DNA of 64,000 bases from an uncultured Pelagibacteraceae bacterium (GTDB taxonomy: Bacteria > Pseudomonadota > Alphaproteobacteria > Pelagibacterales > Pelagibacteraceae): NCBI GenBank assembly GCA_902515095.1, contig CABXTC010000003.1, forward strand, positions 1 to 64,000. The letters run 5' to 3'. The stretch's first letter is position 1. Every line of letters starts with the position of its first letter. The notes under the pieces are model-generated. The model searched no databases and had not been told where the DNA came from. It worked only from the letters and a program-made list of their open reading frames with translations. The position numbers were made by a program, and so were the translations under genes. Below are positions 55,544-64,000 of this stretch, piece after piece.

Positions 55544-56651
55544 AAATAAAATAGATTTTGTTGATTTGGGAGTGATAAATAAAAAATACAAAGCTAAATA
55601 TTTCAATTTACTCAAAAAAATTTATGATGGCTCAACATTCATTAAATCAAAGTATAATTCCATTCTAGAAAAACAAATTTGCAAAATATTCAAGTGTAAA
55701 TATTCCTTATGTGTTAATTCTGGAACAGATGCATTAATTATTGCCATAAAATCTTTAGGTTTAGGGAACGGTGACGAAATTTTAACAACATCAAATACAT
55801 GGATTTCATCTGCCTATGCCATTTCTCTTAATAATTGCAAACCTGTTTTTGTTGATATCAGTGAAAAATATCTTCAAATAGATGAGTCATTATTAAAGAA
55901 AAAATTGACCAAAAAAACTAAGGCTATTATGGTAACTCACCTATATGGCAACCCATCCAAGATGGATTATATATGTAATTTTGCTAAAAAATATAAGTTA
56001 TTCATTATTGAAGATATCGCACAGTCACAACTTGCTAGTTATAAAAATAAGTTTGTGGGCAATTTTGGTGATATTGCTTGTATGAGCTTTTATCCAAGTA
56101 AAAATATTGGAGCAGTTGGAGATGGTGGCGCAATAATCTGTAACTCAAAAAAATTAATTCATAAAGCAACCAACTTTGCAAATTATGGTAGCACTAATTT
56201 TAAAGATAAAGACCATAAAATTGTTGGATTTAATTCTCGAATGGATGAATTTCAAGCAGCTTTTTTAAATTTAAAAATCAAAGATTTAAAAAAGAATAAT
56301 CATATAAGAAAAAAACTAGCTAAAATTTACGACAAAAAATGTGACACATTAGGAATTAGAAGAATTCATGTGATGCCCCAAGCAGATAGTGCTTATTATG
56401 TTTATCCAATTATTGTAAAAAAAAGAAATCTTTTAATGAGAGAATTTAAAAAAAATGATATCAGTTCACAAATTCATTACGAAATACCAATACATTTACA
56501 AACAGCTTACAAAAATACAAATAAAAAAGATCTCAAAATAACAGAGCAAGTTTCAAAAAATATTTTATCACTTCCTTTCTACCCTGGAATAAAAAAAAAA
56601 CAAATTGAACGTATTTTCAAAGTTATCCAAAAGAATAAAGTTTTAATATAG
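55536..56651 (+). CDS. DegT/DnrJ/EryC1/StrS-family sugar aminotransferase
   Basis: PLP-dependent transamination of a nucleotide keto-sugar, 371 residues. NSGTDALIIAIKSLG, TSNTWISSAYAI, IEDIAQSQLA and the Schiff-base lysine in SFYPSKNIGAVGDGGAI are all present. NYGSTNFKDKD and the GFNSRMDEFQAAFL motif are typical. Overlaps formyltransferase and GT61 genes, forming a tight four-gene unit. Together with the formyltransferase it suggests an N-formylated amino sugar. Confidence 0.9.
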   Translation: MTKNKIDFVDLGVINKKYKAKYFNLLKKIYDGSTFIKSKYNSILEKQICKIFKCKYSLCVNSGTDALIIAIKSLGLGNGDEILTTSNTWISSAYAISLNNCKPVFVDISEKYLQIDESLLKKKLTKKTKAIMVTHLYGNPSKMDYICNFAKKYKLFIIEDIAQSQLASYKNKFVGNFGDIACMSFYPSKNIGAVGDGGAIICNSKKLIHKATNFANYGSTNFKDKDHKIVGFNSRMDEFQAAFLNLKIKDLKKNNHIRKKLAKIYDKKCDTLGIRRIHVMPQADSAYYVYPIIVKKRNLLMREFKKNDISSQIHYEIPIHLQTAYKNTNKKDLKITEQVSKNILSLPFYPGIKKKQIERIFKVIQKNKVLI

Positions 56652-57730
56652 TGTACATTTTTAAAAAAGCTTTAAAGAAAATTTATTTTTTTTTTGTAAA
56701 AATTTTTTTTGAAATTTTATATGGTTCTATCAGAGATAAATCTAATAATGGATATAATCTAACTAAAATAAAGATTTCCCAGGACAGTAAAAAGGAATAT
56801 GAAATTTTTGAGATCGATAAAGCAAGAATTTACACCGACTCATCACAAAATGTAGCTGTTATTAAAAAAGGTCTAATTTACGAAAAATTATCTACTCAAC
56901 TTATTGACAACCACCTGGTGGATTTAGATAAAAATAGAATTATCAAAACAGGGACAAAAAAATTCATACAAAAGAAAATAAAAGGTAATATGCTATCTTT
57001 AATACAAGGTGCATCTGCTATTGAAAATTATGGTCATTGGCTTCTGGATACAATCCCAAAATTAATCATGGTAAAAAAGTTTAAAGATTTAAATAGCTTC
57101 GATGCAATTTTATTACCTAATCTGAAAAAAAAATTTCAAAAAGACAGTCTTGATTATTTTGGTATTACGAAAAATAAAATCTTAGATGGGAGTGAAATAA
57201 CACATTTATATGCAGATAAAATTACTATTCCAACTCATCCATATTGGGAGATAAATAAACATCAATTTGAGACAGTTGCTAATGTTGATAAAGATATTTT
57301 AAAATCAATAAGAAACATGTTTTTAAATAGTAATAATTTAAATAAATATAAAAAAAATGAAAATATTTATATTGATAGATCTGACTCAATCTTTAATCAT
57401 AATAAGCTTATAAATAATCTAGAGATAATTGAACACTTGAAAAAAAAAGGCTTTTTAATAATCAAATTATCAAAACTCTCTTTTAATGAACAAATTGAAT
57501 TATTTAATAAAGCAAAAATTATTATTGGATCTCATGGTGCGGGATTAACAAATATTATATTTAGTGAACCATCTACTCAAATTATAGAAATTGGAAATCC
57601 AAATTTTGATTGTTATGTTTTTAAAAATATTTCTAATATTCAGAATCTTAATTACTCGTTTATAAAAGCAAAGTCAGCTATTTCTGAGTTTGGTGATATG
57701 AGAATTGACATTAAAGATTTAAAAATCTAA
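56651..57730 (+). CDS. Glycosyltransferase family 61-like protein
   Basis: 359 residues, GTG start overlapping the aminotransferase stop by one base. The GT61/DUF563 signature is clear: ENYGHWLLDTIPKL in the middle and IIGSHGAGLTNIIF near the end. The N-terminus has one hydrophobic segment (IYFFFVKIFFEILYG) that may associate it with the membrane. Donor and acceptor unknown. It is the last plus-strand gene of the island. Confidence 0.85.
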   Translation: MYIFKKALKKIYFFFVKIFFEILYGSIRDKSNNGYNLTKIKISQDSKKEYEIFEIDKARIYTDSSQNVAVIKKGLIYEKLSTQLIDNHLVDLDKNRIIKTGTKKFIQKKIKGNMLSLIQGASAIENYGHWLLDTIPKLIMVKKFKDLNSFDAILLPNLKKKFQKDSLDYFGITKNKILDGSEITHLYADKITIPTHPYWEINKHQFETVANVDKDILKSIRNMFLNSNNLNKYKKNENIYIDRSDSIFNHNKLINNLEIIEHLKKKGFLIIKLSKLSFNEQIELFNKAKIIIGSHGAGLTNIIFSEPSTQIIEIGNPNFDCYVFKNISNIQNLNYSFIKAKSAISEFGDMRIDIKDLKI

Positions 57731-57744
57731 TTTTCTCTAAAATT

Positions 57745-58566
57745 TTATAATATCCACTCTCTGTATTTCTCTCGATTTTGTAGAATGTATTTTGGAAAGT
57801 TGTTATCCATATTCACTTTTTGATATTTGTGACCCCTATTAAATAGATCAATTTGTTGATTAACTTTATCCTTTATAATTTCTGGTGATGAAAAATTATC
57901 ATCCTTAAACTCTGTGTGAGCAAATGTTTTTAATTTCAATGAGATTTGTTCATGGGACATCACATTATTAAAATGCCATCCTGAATTTTCAAATATTTGA
58001 ATACTTTTTTCTTTATCGAGTCTGAAGAAGTTATATTTCAAATTTTTTCTTTTTATTTTTTGTCGCATAAAATCTATTGATCTTAAATTTTTCTTTTTTG
58101 CAACTCTGGTTCCTTCCCATGGTGACTCATACTTGTTAAATAAATTAAATTTATAATTGAAACAATCTTGTAGAAAAATTCCATATTTTTTGCTTAATTC
58201 AAATTTTTGTAAAATTTCTGGTCTAGGTATTTCATCGGGATCAGAAAAAAAAATATAATCTTCTTGATCTGCAAAATCTGTACAATTTAAGAGAAATTCT
58301 CTTTGTAAAGCTTGATTTTCCCATGGATTAGTATTTTTAGGAAAAGGCTTCTCTAATAAAAAATACTTTATTTTCTCCTTATTATATTCATCTCTCCAAA
58401 TGAAGTTTTGTTTTTTTGCGTTCCCTTTATGATCAAACAAAGACTCACAAACAATAAAATAATCTACATAATCAACTAAAACATTATATCTAATTTGGAA
58501 CATAAAATTGTTATCAAAAAATGTAACGCAGTCTAATAATTTATTATTATTTTTTAATTCAACCAT
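57745..58566 (-). CDS. Glycosyltransferase family 17-like protein
   Basis: 273 residues, related to beta-1,4-mannosyl-glycoprotein N-acetylglucosaminyltransferases (GT17). Visible signature: LVDYVDYFIVCESLFDHKGN, ENQALQREFL, DYIFFSDPDEIPRPEIL (the DxD site) and SGWHFNNV. Bacterial members occur in surface-glycan clusters. Its start overlaps the Gfo/Idh gene by 13 bases. The exact linkage it makes is unknown. Confidence 0.82.
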   Translation of the reverse strand: MVELKNNNKLLDCVTFFDNNFMFQIRYNVLVDYVDYFIVCESLFDHKGNAKKQNFIWRDEYNKEKIKYFLLEKPFPKNTNPWENQALQREFLLNCTDFADQEDYIFFSDPDEIPRPEILQKFELSKKYGIFLQDCFNYKFNLFNKYESPWEGTRVAKKKNLRSIDFMRQKIKRKNLKYNFFRLDKEKSIQIFENSGWHFNNVMSHEQISLKLKTFAHTEFKDDNFSSPEIIKDKVNQQIDLFNRGHKYQKVNMDNNFPKYILQNREKYREWIL

Positions 58567-59570
58567 TGATCAATTATTTTCATGTTAAGAAGCATATTGT
58601 CTATGTTGTGACCAATATTATTATTTAGTAAGTTATTCGAAATTGTATTTATTTGATCTAAATAAATATCATCAATTTCATCAAATACTATTATATCTTT
58701 ATTATTTTCTTTCTTAAGAATTATGTTTGATGAGCCTGTCCATGTATTCGGTATTACAATACTTCCTTTAGACCCATATATTTCAGTTGCTAATCCAATA
58801 TTTTTTTTAAAAGATGACGATAATTCTATTATGATTTTATTATTAACTTTCATCTCAATTTTGGAGTCAATATCAACTCCTGTTTCACCAATCTCAACCT
58901 TTTTTCTAAAGACTTTATAATCGTCAAAATTAATAAATCTAAATTTTTCTAACAACATAGTGATGAAAGATACAGGATAACAACCTAAATCCAAGATGCT
59001 TCCTCCACCTAATTTTTTATTAAATAGTCTTCCTTCTTTATCTATTTTCTTTTTTTTATTAAAAAACAAAAATTTTTTTTTGGTAAGTATATTTACTCCA
59101 AAACTTGAGATTATTTTTGTGATTTCTCCTATTTCATTATTATTTATTAAATCTAAAATTTTATTTATTTGAGGGTAATATTTATACATAAATCCTTCGT
59201 AAATTAGGACCTTCGAGTTTCTTTCTAATAATTTATTTTTTATTTTTTTAAGTTGAAAAAAGTTTTCTGTGATTGGTTTTTCAACTAATATATGTTTACC
59301 ATAATCAATACATTTATTGATCCATTCATAATGATATGAATTAGGTAATGCAATATAGATTATGTCTATTTCAGAACTTTTAATTAACTCTTCATAATTA
59401 TTAAAACAAAAAGATTTCTCAATATTTATTTTCTTTTTAAAATTTTCTAGTTTTTGCAAATTTTTACTTGCGATACCTTTTAATTTGCAATTTTCTGATT
59501 TTTCAAAACTTTTTAAATGAGAATTGGCTACATTTCCAAGTCCAATAATACCCCAATTTATTCTTTTCAT
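58554..59570 (-). CDS. Gfo/Idh/MocA-family oxidoreductase
   Basis: NAD(P)-dependent sugar dehydrogenase family, 338 residues. Rossmann motif is WGIIGLGNVANSHLKS. The EKP motif with the catalytic lysine is in HILVEKPITEN, and GGGSILDLGCYPVSF is the usual C-terminal-domain signature. Substrate likely a nucleotide sugar or free sugar of the island's glycan (inference). It lies 4 bases after lepA on the same strand. Confidence 0.87.
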   Translation of the reverse strand: MKRINWGIIGLGNVANSHLKSFEKSENCKLKGIASKNLQKLENFKKKINIEKSFCFNNYEELIKSSEIDIIYIALPNSYHYEWINKCIDYGKHILVEKPITENFFQLKKIKNKLLERNSKVLIYEGFMYKYYPQINKILDLINNNEIGEITKIISSFGVNILTKKKFLFFNKKKKIDKEGRLFNKKLGGGSILDLGCYPVSFITMLLEKFRFINFDDYKVFRKKVEIGETGVDIDSKIEMKVNNKIIIELSSSFKKNIGLATEIYGSKGSIVIPNTWTGSSNIILKKENNKDIIVFDEIDDIYLDQINTISNNLLNNNIGHNIDNMLLNMKIIDQWLN

Positions 59571-59574
59571 TCAG

Positions 59575-61380
59575 TTATTCTTTGTTTATTTTTAAAACTC
59601 CAATAAAGGCCTCCTGTGGAATTTCAACTTTTCCGAATTGTTTTGATCTTGATTTTCCTTTCTTTTGTTTTTCTAAAAGTTTTCTTTTTCGATCAGTTGC
59701 ACCACCACCATGAATTTTGGTCAAAACATCTTTCTTAAACCCTTTTATAGTTTCTCTTGCGATTATTTTACCACCTATTGCGGCTTGTACAGGTATCATA
59801 AAATTATGTCTTGGAATTAAGTCTTTTAATTTTTCACAGACTTCTCTTCCAGTTTTTTGGGCAAAATCTTTATGTATCATCATAGCTAAAGCATCAACTG
59901 GCTCTCCATTAACTAAAATACCTAATTTCACCAAATCCCCTTCTCGATGTCCAATAATTTCATAATCAAAACTAGCATATCCGCTTGTCATTGATTTCAA
60001 TCGATCATTAAAATCAAAAACTACTTCATTTAATGGAATTTCATAACTGACTACAGCCCTGTTTCCAGAATAACTTAGATTAGTTTGAATTCCTCTTTTG
60101 TCCTGACACATTTTAATAATTGAACCCAAATACTGATCAGGAGTAATTATTGTTGCTTTTATCCATGGCTCCTCGATATAATTTATAAAAGTTGGATCTG
60201 GTAGACTTGAGGGATTTTGAAGGTCAATTATTTTTCCATCATTAAAATATACTTTATATACAACACCTGGAGTTGTTGTTAATAGATTAACATCAAACTC
60301 TCTCTCCAATCTTTCAGTAACAATTTCTAAATGAAGTAATCCCAAAAATCCGCATCTAAATCCCAAACCTAAAGCAGAAGATGACTCTTGTTCAAATGAA
60401 AAGCTTGCATCATTTAATTGTAATTTTGCTAGTCCATCTTTCAATTTTTGAAACTCTGAGCTATCTACTGGAAATAAACCACAAAAAACAACAGGTTTAC
60501 TTGGTTTAAAACCAGGCAAAGCTTCTTTTAGAGGTTTTAATGCATTACAGATTGTGTCACCAACTTTTGTATCTGATAGCACTTTAATACCAGTGGTAAT
60601 AAAACCTATCTCGCCAGTATTTAATTCATTTATATCGACCGGTTTAGGGGTAAAAACACCTACTTTTTCAACAACATATTCTTGATTTGTGGACATCATT
60701 TTTATTTTCATATGTTTTGATAACTTTCCATCGATTACTCTTACAAGAATTACTACCCCTAGATAAGTGTCATACCAACTATCCACAAGCAAACATCTTA
60801 ATTCTCCAGAGCTTTCTCCCTTGGGGGCAGGTAGAGTTGTTATTATTTGTTCTAAAATATCCTCAATTCCCTCACCTGTTTTTCCAGAGCAGGGAATGGC
60901 ATTCTCTGTATCTATACCGATCACTTCTTCAATTTGTTTCTTTGTTCGATCTATATCGGAAGCAGGCAAATCAACTTTGTTAAGAACCGGTACTATTTCG
61001 TGGTTAGTATCAAGTGCTTGATAAACATTTGCCAAAGTTTGAGCCTCCACTCCTTGAGTGCTATCTACGATTAAAATTGATCCCTCGCATGCATAAAGAG
61101 ATCTGCTTACTTCATAACTAAAATCTACATGACCAGGTGTATCAATAATATTAAGAATATAATTTGTTCCATCTTTAGCTTTGTAGTTTAATTTTACGGT
61201 TTGAGCTTTAATTGTAATTCCTCTTTCCCTCTCAATATCCATTGAGTCGAGTACTTGAGCCTTCATTTCTCTTTCAGTTAATCCACCACAACTATGTATT
61301 ATTCTATCAGCAATTGTAGATTTACCGTGGTCTATATGTGCAATAATTGCAAAATTTCTAATATTGTTAATAGTGCTCAT
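59575..61380 (-). CDS. lepA: Elongation factor 4 (LepA)
   Basis: Ribosome-bound GTPase, 601 residues. G1 [13 protein letters not shown]3 DTPGHVDF, G4 NKVDLP and the LepA-specific C-terminal domain ([19 protein letters not shown], abbreviated to its core) are intact. It lies 7 bases after pheT on the same strand. It marks the right border of the glycan island. Confidence 0.98.
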   Translation of the reverse strand: MSTINNIRNFAIIAHIDHGKSTIADRIIHSCGGLTEREMKAQVLDSMDIERERGITIKAQTVKLNYKAKDGTNYILNIIDTPGHVDFSYEVSRSLYACEGSILIVDSTQGVEAQTLANVYQALDTNHEIVPVLNKVDLPASDIDRTKKQIEEVIGIDTENAIPCSGKTGEGIEDILEQIITTLPAPKGESSGELRCLLVDSWYDTYLGVVILVRVIDGKLSKHMKIKMMSTNQEYVVEKVGVFTPKPVDINELNTGEIGFITTGIKVLSDTKVGDTICNALKPLKEALPGFKPSKPVVFCGLFPVDSSEFQKLKDGLAKLQLNDASFSFEQESSSALGLGFRCGFLGLLHLEIVTERLEREFDVNLLTTTPGVVYKVYFNDGKIIDLQNPSSLPDPTFINYIEEPWIKATIITPDQYLGSIIKMCQDKRGIQTNLSYSGNRAVVSYEIPLNEVVFDFNDRLKSMTSGYASFDYEIIGHREGDLVKLGILVNGEPVDALAMMIHKDFAQKTGREVCEKLKDLIPRHNFMIPVQAAIGGKIIARETIKGFKKDVLTKIHGGGATDRKRKLLEKQKKGKSRSKQFGKVEIPQEAFIGVLKINKE

Positions 61381-61387
61381 CTAATAT

Positions 61388-64000
<2,613 letters not shown>

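Larger units (their letters stand above)
53584..59570. other. Surface-glycan gene island
   Basis: Six genes for sugar modification and transfer lie between tRNA-Ser/gyrB and lepA, both housekeeping. Four run plus and two run minus, converging near 57.74 kb. Composition is even more lysine- and asparagine-rich than the neighbours. No integrase, IS element or tRNA-derived direct repeat is seen at the right border, so the mechanism of entry is unknown. Such variable glycan blocks are a known feature of marine genomes. Confidence 0.6.

Noticed and set aside
60687-61021. Open frames on the plus strand opposite lepA
   Set aside because: They are antisense shadows of a strongly conserved gene and show no protein-like motif.

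Overview
The window is about 70% A+T by eye, packed with genes, and has very short spacers and many 1-50 bp overlaps. Protein sequences and gene orders (murA-DUF2948-hisD-infA, def-fmt-truA, bolA-dnaJ-cobS-cobT, rpmH-rnpA-yidD-yidC, trpF-trpB-trpA-accD-folC, GcrA, RegB, membrane cytochrome c) are alphaproteobacterial. The streamlining and base composition point to SAR11 (Pelagibacterales). This placement is inference from content; no database search was possible. No gene-free stretch exceeds 300 bases. The longest (about 230 bases, 25976-26205) holds a putative histidine leader peptide, a terminator and one copy of a repeat.

Layout. 1-5.5 kb: dnaX (partial), SRP RNA, pheA, kdsB, a membrane cytochrome c, argF-argD. 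5.6-19 kb: gcrA, an NDUFA9-like protein, then a long plus-strand run: rnd, kdsD-lptC-lptB (LPS core sugar and LPS transport), aroA, rpsA, ihfB, pyrF, trpF-trpB-trpA, accD, folC. 19-22.6 kb: a minus-strand group of thioredoxin, exonuclease I-like, MGME1-like nuclease and RmuC. 22.7-26.2 kb: hisG-hisZ-hisS behind a tRNA-His-like element and a His-containing leader ORF. 26.2-27.8 kb: a two-gene glycan cassette bracketed by similar ~50 bp repeats. 27.8-32.3 kb: cspA, tRNA-Phe, infA, hisD, DUF2948, murA, dcd and two tiny translationally coupled genes. 32.3-40.6 kb: tRNA-Thr, a VTT membrane protein, rpmH-rnpA-yidD-yidC, argB, a HAD phosphatase, dapD-dapE, then an HDAC-family hydrolase beside a SET-domain methyltransferase. 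40.6-53.5 kb: truA-fmt-def, an unknown 590-residue exported protein, aroK-aroB, bolA, a J-domain protein, cobS-cobT, regB, gyrB, tRNA-Ser. 53.5-59.6 kb: a surface-glycan island (epimerase, formyltransferase, aminotransferase, GT61, GT17, Gfo/Idh dehydrogenase). 59.6-64 kb: lepA, pheT and the end of pheS.

Most of the window is housekeeping: amino-acid synthesis (Arg, His, Trp, Phe, Lys/diaminopimelate, shikimate), envelope building, translation and repair. Three things stand out. (1) The hisS transcript appears to start with a 32-codon ORF rich in His near its end. An 8-bp hairpin overlaps its stop codon, and a tRNA-His(GUG)-like cloverleaf ends 4 nt before the hisS start codon. This looks like an attenuator plus a tRNA-coupled or tRNA-mimic control region. 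(2) TrpF, TrpB and TrpA have each lost family-signature residues, including both partners of the alpha-Asp56/beta-Lys167 contact and the catalytic beta-Glu109. FolC and AccD beside them also differ from textbook motifs. (3) Two glycan cassettes look like recent insertions, one of them flanked by a direct repeat.
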